From positions 1,813,761 through 1,877,760 of the forward strand of contig NZ_HG428741.1 in NCBI RefSeq assembly GCF_000380245.2: a stretch of DNA of 64,000 bases, given 5' to 3'. Both the position numbers and the translations under genes were made by a program. This DNA comes from Bacillus massiliigorillae. Its GTDB lineage: Bacteria > Bacillota > Bacilli > Bacillales > DSM-1321. Shown here piece after piece: positions 1 to 8,563 of this stretch. The notes under the pieces were generated by a model. That model searched no databases, was not told where the DNA came from, and worked only from the letters and a program-made list of their open reading frames with translations. Each line of letters begins with the position of its first letter. Within the stretch, counting starts at the first letter, position 1.

Positions 1-194
1 ACATTCAACAAAAATACCCTTTATTAGTAATGATGGCTTTGCTGTTTTTCATTTTAATCATTTTTAATTACTACGATATTACATCTCATATCGTAAAATG
101 GATAACACCTGTTGGGAGTATCATTATTTATTTTTATTTACCCATCCTTCTAGTAATTATATGGATTAAACATAAGGTGAGGAAAAAAACATGA
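1..194 (+). CDS. GerAB-family spore germination permease, C-terminal end (partial)
   Basis: The frame starting at base 3 is open from the window edge to a TGA at 192-194. It encodes about 63 residues with two hydrophobic stretches (LLVMMALLFFILII and SIIIYFYLPILLVIIWI) and a basic tail ending VRKKT. This is the typical end of the APC-superfamily GerAB subunit of germinant receptors. The identity is inferred mainly from the gerAC-type gene that follows, which overlaps it by ATGA. Such A-B-C receptors sit in the inner membrane of the spore and sense germinants. The upstream part of the gene lies outside the window. Confidence 0.75.
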   Translation, partial: IQQKYPLLVMMALLFFILIIFNYYDITSHIVKWITPVGSIIIYFYLPILLVIIWIKHKVRKKT

Positions 195-1276
195 AACAAA
201 TCGTCTTATCAGTGTGTTTTCTACTATTACTCACTGGTTGTGCAGATCCAAGAGTAATTGATGATGTAAATATGGCCCAAGCTGTTGGTTATGACAAAAT
301 AGGTAAAGAAAAGATTGAAGGGATTTTTATCATTCCAGTCTTTAAACCTGAAACAAAAGGCGAGAGCCTTGTATTAAGAGCTGAATCCAAATTATCAGGT
401 GATTTACTAGGTCACGCTTCTAAAAAATCTGCTTTTCCAGTAGTAGTAGGGCAATTAAGGATTTTATTAATTAGTGAAGAAATAGCGAAGGAATTTGGAG
501 TCAGAGATATAATAGATTATAGTTATCGAGACCCGACTGTTGGGGACAGAGTATTGGTAGCTATAGTTAAAGGAAAGGTGAATGATCTTATTATGACTAA
601 ATCACCGCAATCCAATCTTAATATCGGTATCTATATAACTAATATGATAGTGCAAAATTATGTGAATTATAATGGCATACCAACTAATCTGCATTTTTAT
701 ATGAAGGACTCTTTCCAGGATAACGGTGATGCTTTTTTACCATATGTAAAGAAAGAGAAAGACGAAATTACCGTTTCTGGAGTTGCAGTCTTACATAAGA
801 ATAAGATGGTAGGACGTGTTTCAACAAATCGAATGTTTATTTTGAAAACATTAAAAGAAAAACACAAACACGGTATCTTTCAATTTACAACTAATCATTC
901 TAAAAATAGAGATGCAGTAATAGAAAATATAACAGGAGCGGCTAAATATACTTTTAAGAAAGAGAAGAATTCCTATAGTATGCTTGTAAAGCTGAATGTT
1001 AAAGGAGAAATTAAAAAAATGTCGCAGAGCGAAGGCATAATGACTAAAGAGATGTTAAAACACTTAAACAAAGACATGGAGAGAGAAGTGAATAAACAAG
1101 CATACGATATATTGATAAATTTTCAAAAGCAAGGTCTTGATCCATTAAAATTAAAAAATAAATTTTTGGCGAAGCAAACCCATATACGGGATGAAGAATG
1201 GAACAACATCTATCCGAAAATGAAGATTAAAGTAGAATCAGAAGCGAAAATTATTCATATGGGTGTTTCTAGATAG
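191..1276 (+). CDS. Ger(x)C-family spore germination lipoprotein
   Basis: A 361-residue protein with a lipoprotein signal: a basic start, a hydrophobic stretch and the lipobox LLTGC with the lipidated Cys near residue 17. The segment VIDDVNMAQAVGYD just after it matches the conserved opening of GerAC proteins, and the length is normal for the family. GerAC subunits are anchored to the outer face of the spore inner membrane and complete the germinant receptor with GerA and GerB subunits. The start overlaps the stop of the upstream GerAB-like gene (ATGA), which implies translational coupling. The cognate germinant cannot be told from sequence. Confidence 0.93.
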   Translation: MKQIVLSVCFLLLLTGCADPRVIDDVNMAQAVGYDKIGKEKIEGIFIIPVFKPETKGESLVLRAESKLSGDLLGHASKKSAFPVVVGQLRILLISEEIAKEFGVRDIIDYSYRDPTVGDRVLVAIVKGKVNDLIMTKSPQSNLNIGIYITNMIVQNYVNYNGIPTNLHFYMKDSFQDNGDAFLPYVKKEKDEITVSGVAVLHKNKMVGRVSTNRMFILKTLKEKHKHGIFQFTTNHSKNRDAVIENITGAAKYTFKKEKNSYSMLVKLNVKGEIKKMSQSEGIMTKEMLKHLNKDMEREVNKQAYDILINFQKQGLDPLKLKNKFLAKQTHIRDEEWNNIYPKMKIKVESEAKIIHMGVSR

Positions 1277-1952
1277 ACGATGTTTTTTTGCGCAAGATAG
1301 TAATTATTCTACAATTGATAATGGTAAAAGAAAGAGAAGAGAAGGTACAACACCTCTAACTTTTGCTACAAAAAACTATGATAATTATTTAAATGATATT
1401 TTTAGCGCTATTTTTAAAATAAATCTGGATTATAATGCAAGAATAAATCTTATTATTAAATAATACGCTTGGTTGCTGTTAGTGTTTTATGCAGAAGTAC
1501 AAAAGTTGATTACTAATAACCGAAAATCAAATATAGTTTGTTATGAACTCAATGATTTTGATCGAATAATTCCTAATGTTTAGTTAGAATTCGTTAATGA
1601 TGATAAAACATATAGATTATATTTTGACACAAAGCTCTCTATAAAAATGCGGTAGGGACTTTTGTGTCAAAACAGTAGGGAGATTTCTTGACGAGTGACA
1701 CAAATGTATATATGTATATACAGATAAAATCCAAATATAATAGTATTTCAATCAAAAAGTATACACTTTTGTGTCTAAGAATTTTGACACGAAAGTGTAT
1801 ACTTTTTCGATAAATGACACAAAAGTGTATACAATCATATCGATCTCTGTTTTATCTTCAATTAAATATAATCGTTCAATAAATTACTAATTAAAAGTGT
1901 TAGTTCATTAATCTATATACACTTAAAGAAACAGCATCTGTTTACTTATCTT
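1277..1952. other. Non-coding interval with repeats
   Basis: No convincing gene is seen over about 670 bases. A short open frame at 1263-1463 has no ribosome binding site and no recognisable sequence. The interval contains a family of inverted and direct copies of a GACACAAAA / TTTTGTGTC motif (separate entry). It lies between the end of the germination operon and the end of the opposing phosphatase gene. Confidence 0.7.
1622..1832. repeat. GTATACACTTTTGTGTC-type inverted repeats
   Basis: Four related elements are visible. Arms TTTTGACACAAA (1622-1633) and TTTGTGTCAAAA (1661-1672) form one inverted repeat. A partial copy TGACACAAATGTATA is at 1696-1710. Near-perfect 22-base arms lie at 1754-1775 and 1786-1807, with one mismatch and a 10-base loop. 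A further copy, TGACACAAAAGTGTATAC, is at 1815-1832. The same core recurs at 7819-7883 and as ACACTTTTGTGT at 49498-49509. The elements could be terminator-like hairpins, a small interspersed repeat family or protein-binding sites; none is proven. Confidence 0.75.
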
Positions 1953-4001
1953 TTAATTTTTCCCTTTAAATAGTCCTGTCGGAATTTTCGCATTCCAATT
2001 ATCTGGGATATCTAGACGCAGTGCATGAGCAATGACAGCAGCAGTATCCATATTTCTCACATCGGACAATACGGTTCCGGGAGTAATTGTTTTTCCATTA
2101 GCAACCCAGAAGATCGTCTGTTCTTCAAGGGTGGCACCACCATGATTAGAACCTTTCCCGCCATGATCCGTTGTAACTATGATTAGAGTATCTTCCAGAA
2201 GTCCTTCTTCTTTTATCGTTTGGACGATTTGCCCAACGTGCTGATCAGCTTTCTGTAATGCCTCATGCCAATTCGAGCTACCATAGCCATTATTGTGACC
2301 GGCACCATCAACTTCATCTAAATGAACAAAAATATTACGACTGTTTTTACCTTCTTCTTTGATATAGTCCAACGTTTTTTGAATCGTAATATTATCGTTA
2401 GCACCATTTACTTTATATGCACCAGAAGAATCTTCAATAATTCCTTTATTAATCGGTGACCATGTAGTAAAGGAAGCTTGATTAAGCATAGGACGCTCTT
2501 GTTTCAACAATTTCATATAAGATGGATAAGGATTTTTTTCAGGATAAGGATTACCTACGTTTTCGTTGTTCAGACCATGTTTTGAAGGTTCAACTCCATG
2601 GAACATAGAACCCCAATTTTGTCCACTAATCGTTGGCATCATAGCTTTGGCTTCATATGTTCCAGCTCCTTGACTCATTAATTTCTGTATATTTATAGCG
2701 TTTGCTTGCGGATCTTTTACTCCATTCCCAGCTCCATCGATTCCGATAAATACTACTCGCTTGTAAAGAAAATCTTTCTTATAAGGAGCTAGCTTACCCT
2801 CCATTATTTTCACATCGGAGCGATCAACCTTTTTATCATTGTTAATATCTGCTTTTTGGGCTTGTTCCCAACGTTTATCACCTTCACGACTGTTTGTGTA
2901 TTTCCGGATGATTTTTAAATCATCTTCCGTTAACAACCCATCTCCTGACACATCCAAGGAGTTCGATACATGCACCTTAGCTTTCGCTATTTTACCGCCA
3001 TCAACGCTTTTGACTGTGATTGTTGCATTCCCGGGCTTCCCAGCTACAATAGTTGGACGCTCATTAATTATTTCTATCTTTGCTACTGTGTCATTACTGG
3101 AAAACCATTCAACCTCTTTCACTGTCGCATCTATTGGAGAGATGGTCGCTGATAAAGGGAGAGGCGCACCGCTTTTCAGATTGAGCTCAGTCTGATCCAA
3201 CGTGATGGATTCTACTGGAGTTGGTGGTAAAGAAGGAGCTCTATCGTAAATAGCGCGAACTTCTGTTTCGGTCAAGCTATTTCGATAAATCTGTAATTCA
3301 TCAAGCTGTGCAGTTAATGTAGAACCGTATTTTCCTGTACCATCTTGACCAAGTTTAGTTGTATAACCAGAGTCAATCGTTCCTTTCATGTTCGAGATAT
3401 CCACTGTTTTAATCAGGTTTCCGTCTTTATAAAAGCTTACCCCTCCGTTTTTTCGGTCATGTGAAACGACGATATGATGCCAATAATTATCAGATACACT
3501 TGATATGCGGTAATCTACTCGGTCACTCTGAGAAGTTTTGTAATTCCAGATAAGATCACCGGAACTGTTCATGGCCAAAATCCACCCAGTATTGCTTCCA
3601 GAATTCCAGTTCTTATTTGAAATGATGGAAGGATCACCCTTGATTCCTTCTGATTTAATCCAGAATGCAACAGTAAAGTCGGTACTTTCACCGAAACGAA
3701 ACTCGTCCCTATTACCGAGGTCCACATATTGTCCTTGAGAAGCAAATTTGATAGCTTGTCCAATCCTACCCTTAACAAATTCAGGATTACCAAAGATTGA
3801 AGCGTTTATGGCGCTAGTCGAGCTATCACTCGTATTGTTGTCGAATTTTAAGTCGAGCACACTTCCTTCATTAGCAAATGCAACAGAAGACGTACTTTGG
3901 GATAAGACGTTATATGGAATATCTGTAGTAGTTGTAGCAAACGACATTGCTACGGTTAATGTTGTACCGACTATCACTTTTTTAAAAATACTAGTTTTCA
4001 T
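1953..4001 (-). CDS. Secreted LamG / Ig-like / dockerin / alkaline phosphatase-superfamily protein
   Basis: A 682-residue exported protein. The chosen ATG at 4001 has AAAGGATGG upstream and opens a signal peptide (MKTSIFKKVIVG...). Domains in order: a LamG/concanavalin-like domain (about 45-255, DFTVAFWIKSEG), a bacterial Ig-like Big_2 domain (about 263-346), a dockerin-like pair of calcium loops (about 348-408, DVSGDGLLTEDD and DINNDKKVDRSD), and a type I phosphodiesterase/alkaline phosphatase domain (about 410-675). The last has a metal site GIDGAG, a candidate nucleophile in MPTISGQNWGS, DEVDGAGH and TTDHGG. It probably hydrolyses phosphate esters outside the cell. Substrate is unknown; the LamG domain suggests glycan or surface binding. 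A longer TTG-initiated reading has no ribosome binding site. Confidence 0.85.
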   Translation of the reverse strand: MKTSIFKKVIVGTTLTVAMSFATTTTDIPYNVLSQSTSSVAFANEGSVLDLKFDNNTSDSSTSAINASIFGNPEFVKGRIGQAIKFASQGQYVDLGNRDEFRFGESTDFTVAFWIKSEGIKGDPSIISNKNWNSGSNTGWILAMNSSGDLIWNYKTSQSDRVDYRISSVSDNYWHHIVVSHDRKNGGVSFYKDGNLIKTVDISNMKGTIDSGYTTKLGQDGTGKYGSTLTAQLDELQIYRNSLTETEVRAIYDRAPSLPPTPVESITLDQTELNLKSGAPLPLSATISPIDATVKEVEWFSSNDTVAKIEIINERPTIVAGKPGNATITVKSVDGGKIAKAKVHVSNSLDVSGDGLLTEDDLKIIRKYTNSREGDKRWEQAQKADINNDKKVDRSDVKIMEGKLAPYKKDFLYKRVVFIGIDGAGNGVKDPQANAINIQKLMSQGAGTYEAKAMMPTISGQNWGSMFHGVEPSKHGLNNENVGNPYPEKNPYPSYMKLLKQERPMLNQASFTTWSPINKGIIEDSSGAYKVNGANDNITIQKTLDYIKEEGKNSRNIFVHLDEVDGAGHNNGYGSSNWHEALQKADQHVGQIVQTIKEEGLLEDTLIIVTTDHGGKGSNHGGATLEEQTIFWVANGKTITPGTVLSDVRNMDTAAVIAHALRLDIPDNWNAKIPTGLFKGKN

Positions 4002-4160
4002 AAAATACCATCCTTTTTTAGAATATTCGAACAAATCAATTTTAAGAAATTGATGTAAATAAATAGGAGGGTTTTTGTAAAAATTTTTTTAAGAATAAGT
4101 AAAAAAGCACAATAAACCATATAAATGGGCATTAATCCCCTTAAAAATTTAATCTTTTAT

Positions 4161-4191
4161 GTTGTTCTTGATATTACAGTTCAAGAACAAC
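4161..4191. promoter_or_regulatory. Perfect inverted repeat between divergent secreted-protein genes
   Basis: GTTGTTCTTG at 4161-4170 and CAAGAACAAC at 4182-4191 are perfect 10-base arms with an 11-base spacer. There is no T tract on either side, so it is not a terminator. It sits between two divergent genes for exported proteins (starts at 4001 and 4348) and may be an operator. The remainder of 4002-4347 is AT-rich and shows nothing else clear. Confidence 0.4.
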
Positions 4192-4347
4192 TAATTATGG
4201 AAAAAAGGTTTAATTCCTATATTTCACAAATGATTTTTCACTTTATCCTTATTATTTGAATGATGTAAAATGACTGTGAGGGTCTGGCTTTAAATTTTTC
4301 GTTAATTAAAAAGTAGATCACAGAATATCAAAGAGGGGAACAGAAGC

Positions 4348-6015
4348 ATGAAGAAAAAATTCACATCGATTTTCTTGAGTTTTCTTTTATTAACGTGTTT
4401 TGCTGTGCCGAATGGACAGGCGGCAACGTTCAAGGATGTGTCAACTAGTTACACATTTTACGAAGAAATTAATTATTTAACAAGTAAGGGCATTATCACT
4501 GGTTATTCGGATGGTACATTCAAACCGAATGAGACTGTAACACGTGCGGCGGCAGTGATTATGATTGGGCGTGCGCTCGGATTGGACGGTGCACAGCGAC
4601 CAACGAAATTTGCGGATGTAAGCAAGAGCAGTGTTGCTTCGGGTTACATTCAATCGTCTGTAGAAGCGGGCATTATTTCTGGATTCACGGATGGCACATT
4701 CCGACCGAATGAATCCGTTACACGTGGTCAAGTAGCGATTTTCTTAGTCCGTGCTTTTGGGTTGGAAGAAACAACGGACGTTACCTTTAAGGACGTTTCA
4801 ATGAATTCAGCTGCTTATCCGTATATTGGCAAGCTGTTAGCTGCAAAAATTACTACCGGTTATTCAGATAATACGTATCGACCGAATATTGCCGTGACAC
4901 GCGGTCAATTCTCGGCTTTCATGGCACGTGCGTTAAATCCAGCCTTTTTGCCGGGGACAAATAAGATGGATGTGTCATTTTTAAATGTTGGACAAGGGGA
5001 TTCGATTTTCATTAAATTCCCGAATGACAAAACAATGTTAGTCGATGCCGGTCGCTCAGATAATGCAGTGGCTAAGGAATTAAATGCGTTGGGTGTAAAG
5101 TCGATTGATACGTTCGTGGCTACGCATCCGGATGCCGATCATATCGGTGGTGCCGATTATGTTATTAAAAATTATAATGTTAAAACCGTCATCGATTCCG
5201 GACAAGAACATACAACACAAACATATATTGATTATTTAGAAGCCATTGACGCAGCAGGTTCCACCTTTAAGGAGGCGGTGATTGGGCAAAATATTACCTT
5301 GGATTCTGATATAGATGTGAAAGTGCTATATGTCGACAACAAGGCGTCTGAATTGAATGATGGGTCGATTGTGTTGATGGTGACATACGGCAACATCGAT
5401 TATTTATTGACAGGTGATGCAGGCACAGAGGTAGAAGCCAAGCTGGTAGCGAAGTATAATCTACAAGCCGAAGTGTTGAAAGTGTCGCATCACGGATCAT
5501 CAACTGGATCATCACAAGCGTTCCTGAATGAAGTGAAACCGAAGTATGCGATTTTATCGTATGGCGAAAATAATAGCTACGGTCATCCGAATTCAACGGT
5601 TGTCAATCGTCTGAAAGCCGTCAATGCTACTATTTTGGATACAGTCAAAGGACCTATTAATACTTCAACGAACGGTCGAACTTTAACGGTAAACGGTGGT
5701 GGAACAGTGACACCAACGGCTTCTGTTAAAATTGTCAGCAAAGACTTGGCTGGTGAAATTGTCGGTATCCAAAATACCGGCACAACAAGCGTTAACTTGT
5801 CTGGTTGGAAATTAGTCAGCGTCCAAGGAAATCAAACGTATACCTTTGGGAATATCACAATCGATGCAGGAAAAACGATTTACATCACATCTGGACCGAA
5901 TGCGAAAAATACGCCACCTTATTACAGATGGTCTACAGGAAACATTTGGGCGAACAGTGGCGATAAAGCCGAATTGTATAATGAGAATGGTGTGAAAGTG
6001 AGTGAGATGAATTAA
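4348..6015 (+). CDS. S-layer-anchored ComEC-like metallo-beta-lactamase protein with lamin-tail domain
   Basis: A 555-residue exported protein. The signal peptide ends near AVPNGQAA. Three SLH repeats follow (about 27-205, each with a GYSDGTF/FRPN-type core and VTRGQ), which bind secondary cell-wall polymers. Next is a metallo-beta-lactamase domain (about 207-450) of the ComEC/Rec2 hydrolase type, starting DVSFLNVGQGDS, with THPDADHIGG as the metal motif, LLTGDAG and KVSHHGSSTGSS. A lamin-tail domain (about 460-555, VGIQNTGTTSVNLSGWKL) closes it. The metal ligands look intact. A surface phosphodiesterase or nuclease role is likely, by analogy to the nuclease domain of ComEC. GAGGGGA precedes the ATG. 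The next gene overlaps its stop codon. Confidence 0.9.
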   Translation: MKKKFTSIFLSFLLLTCFAVPNGQAATFKDVSTSYTFYEEINYLTSKGIITGYSDGTFKPNETVTRAAAVIMIGRALGLDGAQRPTKFADVSKSSVASGYIQSSVEAGIISGFTDGTFRPNESVTRGQVAIFLVRAFGLEETTDVTFKDVSMNSAAYPYIGKLLAAKITTGYSDNTYRPNIAVTRGQFSAFMARALNPAFLPGTNKMDVSFLNVGQGDSIFIKFPNDKTMLVDAGRSDNAVAKELNALGVKSIDTFVATHPDADHIGGADYVIKNYNVKTVIDSGQEHTTQTYIDYLEAIDAAGSTFKEAVIGQNITLDSDIDVKVLYVDNKASELNDGSIVLMVTYGNIDYLLTGDAGTEVEAKLVAKYNLQAEVLKVSHHGSSTGSSQAFLNEVKPKYAILSYGENNSYGHPNSTVVNRLKAVNATILDTVKGPINTSTNGRTLTVNGGGTVTPTASVKIVSKDLAGEIVGIQNTGTTSVNLSGWKLVSVQGNQTYTFGNITIDAGKTIYITSGPNAKNTPPYYRWSTGNIWANSGDKAELYNENGVKVSEMN

Positions 6016-6266
6016 TGAAAACAGGTGCCTATACCGTCGAATCCATTGAAAATGGGCAAGTCAAATTGCTGTATAGGAAAGACGAGCTTATCGAAGAATT
6101 ACTTCCTGTTGCAAGCTTTGATTTTGCCATCAAAGAAGGCGATCTCATCTCCATCCAATTAAAGGACGGAAAACGATGCATCACCTATCTTCAAAAAGAA
6201 ACCGAAGACGTTAAAGCTTACGTCAAATCATTGCGCGAACAACTATTAAATCGAAAGCAGCAGTAA
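6015..6266 (+). CDS. DUF3006 domain protein
   Basis: An 83-residue soluble protein with the DUF3006 pattern: YTVESIENGQVKLLY at the start, an acidic hydrophobic middle and EGDLISIQL. DUF3006 genes are often found directly after genes for ComEC-like metallo-beta-lactamase proteins, as here. The stop of the upstream gene and this ATG share one base (TAATG), so the two are translationally coupled. The protein lacks a signal peptide, whereas its partner is exported. Its function is unknown; the pairing suggests a shared process. Confidence 0.8.
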   Translation: MKTGAYTVESIENGQVKLLYRKDELIEELLPVASFDFAIKEGDLISIQLKDGKRCITYLQKETEDVKAYVKSLREQLLNRKQQ

Positions 6267-6332
6267 TACAATACGTAAACGTACAGCGAATTTAATTAAA
6301 TATACATTGAGCCCTTGTGGACTTGATAGGAT

Positions 6333-6380
6333 AGCTTATATCTTTAATTACTAAGTAATAAAAGATATAAGCTCTTTTTT
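6333..6380 (+). terminator. Rho-independent terminator
   Basis: Perfect 13-base arms AGCTTATATCTTT (6333-6345) and AAAGATATAAGCT (6361-6373), followed by a run of six T. It ends the SLH/DUF3006 operon. Confidence 0.9.
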
Positions 6381-6538
6381 ATGGTCTGTAGAGATTGTTA
6401 CTCCTTAATTTAATTAATAAGATTCATATCAAAATGGTTTTATGCAAAAATCAGTTTATTTATCCTGATCTTTAGAAACTTAGATAATATATTTCTCGTC
6501 TAATAAATCATCTAATATTATGAGAGGAGACATTATTA

Positions 6539-6970
6539 ATGATAAAGCATTATTTAGTTATTTTTTGCTTTATAGCGTTATTTCTTATACTAATAGGTTG
6601 TCAATCGAATGATTCTCTTACGGAAGAAGTGTCTACTCAAATACGTCCAAATTCGGTTAATGGAATCACTATATCAACCGAAAAAGTGAAATACTCCACA
6701 TCATCGGAGATAATTACGGTTTTGATTCAAAATAACAGTAATAAAACATATACAACAGGCATACATATTTTTCTCGAGAAGAAAGTAGGTGATTTATGGT
6801 ATGAAGTACCAATGAAAACAAACGATTTTACGGAACAAGGCAGGCTTCATCCTTCAGGCGAATTGTCGTCATTAAGTTTGAAAGTAGATGATTTGAGATA
6901 TAAATTAACATCAGGTAAGTATCGGGCTACTATTAATGAGCTTGCTGCCCCATTTGAAGTTAAGGATTAA
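6539..6970 (+). CDS. Lipoprotein with Ig-like (Big_14-type) domain
   Basis: A 143-residue lipoprotein: hydrophobic signal, then LILIGCQSN with the lipidated Cys near residue 21. The rest matches the Bacillales Ig-like domain often called Big_14 (ITISTEKVKYSTSSEIITV, QNNSNKTY, LEKKVGDLWYEVP, LTSGKYRA). It is probably a surface-exposed binding or stalk domain with no enzymatic motif. It is transcribed alone behind a GAGAGGAG ribosome binding site about 8 bases before the ATG. The ligand is unknown. Confidence 0.8.
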   Translation: MIKHYLVIFCFIALFLILIGCQSNDSLTEEVSTQIRPNSVNGITISTEKVKYSTSSEIITVLIQNNSNKTYTTGIHIFLEKKVGDLWYEVPMKTNDFTEQGRLHPSGELSSLSLKVDDLRYKLTSGKYRATINELAAPFEVKD

Positions 6971-7123
6971 GATTTCGATTACAAAAATTTTATGTCTGTT
7001 AAGAAAGAATTTTAAAGAGGCTGCGAACAATAGCAGAAAATCAGAACTCGTTATGCAGCTAACGGAGCAGTTTAATTTAAGAAGGATTACTGTAGTATGT
7101 ATGAAAGCTTGGAGGAATTTTGG

Positions 7124-7672
7124 ATGCTCAATGTGGGAATTAGAAGACCTAAAATTGACGACATTAAACAGTTAAATGATTTTTTTAAAACAGTGATTAC
7201 TGATACGTTTATCAAAGAAGGCATAGGAGAAAAATTGAATGATATTAATGATGAAATAGAAACTAAGAAAAAATACATAGAAAGTGATTTTGAAAGCAAT
7301 GGTGAGAAAAGATTTTTCTTAATTGCTTTAAATGGAGACAAAATAATAGGGTCAATTGAATATGGCCCAGTAAGTAATCTCATAAAAAAATGTACAAACA
7401 ATGCTTACAAAGGACTGATTGAGGTAGGTACAGTATTTGTTCATCCTGACTCCCAAAGAAATGGAGTAGGGAATTTATTATTGAAGGCAATTTATGATAT
7501 TTTGCAAAAAAATAAAATCGAAGAATTTTGTTTAGATAGTGGATATAATAGTGCACAAAGAATTTGGAAAAAGAAATTTGGAGACCCCAATTACTTGTTT
7601 AAGGATTACTGGGGTTATGGGAATGACCATATGATTTGGAGAATAAAGATTAGTGATTGTATAACAGAATAA
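7124..7672 (+). CDS. GNAT-family N-acetyltransferase
   Basis: A 182-residue protein with the Gcn5-related acetyltransferase fold. It opens VGIRRPKIDDIKQLNDF. A beta-strand VGTVFVHPDSQRNGVGNLLLKA gives the acetyl-CoA pyrophosphate loop (the R/QxxGxG/A pattern is QRNGVG). The ATG at 7124 is chosen because GGAGG lies 8 bases upstream (7111-7115). An in-frame ATG at 7097 would add nine residues and has only a weaker GAAGGA upstream. The substrate (antibiotic, polyamine or protein amine) cannot be told. Confidence 0.85.
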   Translation: MLNVGIRRPKIDDIKQLNDFFKTVITDTFIKEGIGEKLNDINDEIETKKKYIESDFESNGEKRFFLIALNGDKIIGSIEYGPVSNLIKKCTNNAYKGLIEVGTVFVHPDSQRNGVGNLLLKAIYDILQKNKIEEFCLDSGYNSAQRIWKKKFGDPNYLFKDYWGYGNDHMIWRIKISDCITE

Positions 7673-7700
7673 GTATTTCTTCTTTAATCGAGAAGCTAGG

Positions 7701-7733
7701 AGGCATTAATTCAAGAAGGATTAATGCCTTTTT
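7701..7733 (+). terminator. Rho-independent terminator
   Basis: AGGCATTAAT (7701-7710) pairs with ATTAATGCCT (7720-7729) and a T run follows. It ends the acetyltransferase gene. Confidence 0.85.
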
Positions 7734-7818
7734 CTGTTGAAGTCCTTATTGGACAAACGATGCAGGATAGCTCTATAAGGAAAGATCGTCTAGGCAACTT
7801 TATAGATAGGACGATTAT

Positions 7819-7883
7819 TGACACAAAACTCCTTAATATTTTTCCTTTAACTCGTTTAATTTAGGATTTAGTACTTTTGTGTC
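7819..7883. repeat. TGACACAAAA / TTTTGTGTC inverted repeat
   Basis: TGACACAAAACT (7819-7830) and AGTACTTTTGTGTC (7870-7883) are inverted copies of the motif seen at 1622-1832, here about 40 bases apart. They stand just before the decayed CoA-transferase fragment. Confidence 0.55.
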
Positions 7884-7935
7884 GCTCAACATCATTTAAC
7901 GGTGTATGAAAGCCTTTAAGAAAAGGGTGATAATT

Positions 7936-8171
7936 ATGCAGGCTTTGGAAGACATCAAAGTGCTTGATTTATCTAGAACTCCAGCAGGTCATTATAGTAG
8001 CATGCTGCTCTGTGACATGGGAGCAGATATCATCAAGATTGAGCAACCTAGAGTAGGGGAGGAGTCAAGGCATTTCACTCCCATCATCTTGGAATAGGGA
8101 AAGTTGTTAGTATCTATCTTCTAATCGTTACAAGCGTAGTATCACAATCAATTTAAAAACAAGGGAATAGA
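7936..8171 (+). pseudogene. CaiB/BaiF (family III) CoA-transferase, N-terminal remnant
   Basis: From the ATG at 7936 (AAGGGTG upstream) the frame reads MQALEDIKVLDLSRTPAG...LLCDMGADIIKIEQP, the standard opening of family III CoA-transferases. It stops at 8097 after about 53 residues. A second frame continues the homology to 8171 as SSNRYKRSITINLKTRE, equivalent to the NR-K-S-LDLK segment of the family, then hits TAG. A normal member is about 400 residues, so the gene is frameshifted and has lost some 80 percent of its length. Confidence 0.85.
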
Positions 8172-8187
8172 TATTTTTTATATCTTT

Positions 8188-8340
8188 TACTCCTACTCGA
8201 CTGACCGCTGTAAGAAAAATATCATTCGCTATTGCGTGACCTCTCATAACAGTTTCCCAAGATGAATCAAATAGATTTTCTGGACGGTCAGCTGGACGGT
8301 CAGAATGAGGAATACCAATAGCTGTTTGATAAAACAACAT
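8188..8340 (-). pseudogene. Nitrilase-superfamily internal fragment
   Basis: On the minus strand this short stretch reads QTAIGIPHSDRPADRPEN, then SSWETVMRGHAIANDIF and LTAVSRVGV. This is the region after the catalytic Cys in N-carbamoylputrescine amidase/beta-ureidopropionase-like enzymes (W-x-MRGHAIAN, AVNRVG). Neither the catalytic Glu-Lys-Cys region nor the C-terminus is present. It abuts the CoA-transferase remnant tail to tail, which suggests a deletion or rearrangement joined the two. It is a different lineage from the intact nitrilase gene just downstream, whose equivalent segment reads DAIRAHGIHNN. Confidence 0.8.
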
Positions 8341-8563
8341 TTAATTTCAAATTATTTGGTTAAGTTGTATAATTTTAGGTAATCAAGCAGGGATTTCAAT
8401 TTAAACTGTCGAATTAGAACGAAATAGAGGAAGTACGAACTACTAATCAATTTTTTAGAGATCGTAGGCCTAAAACTTACAGTCTTCCTTCAAAAATGGA
8501 AGCAATCAACTTCTGATTTGTCATTAGAAAGTAAATGATTGATCTAAGAAAGGGAGATAAAAA
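8341..8563. other. Gap upstream of nitrilase gene
   Basis: No gene is recognised. The stretch lies between the nitrilase fragment and the intact nitrilase and is probably further decayed sequence plus the promoter of the latter. Confidence 0.4.

Noticed and set aside
1263..1463. 66-codon open frame overlapping the end of the gerAC-type gene
   Set aside because: No ribosome binding site, no recognisable domain and unusual composition.
2839..3195. Long antisense frame inside the phosphatase gene
   Set aside because: Opposes a clear multi-domain gene, has no initiation signal and is a codon-usage shadow.
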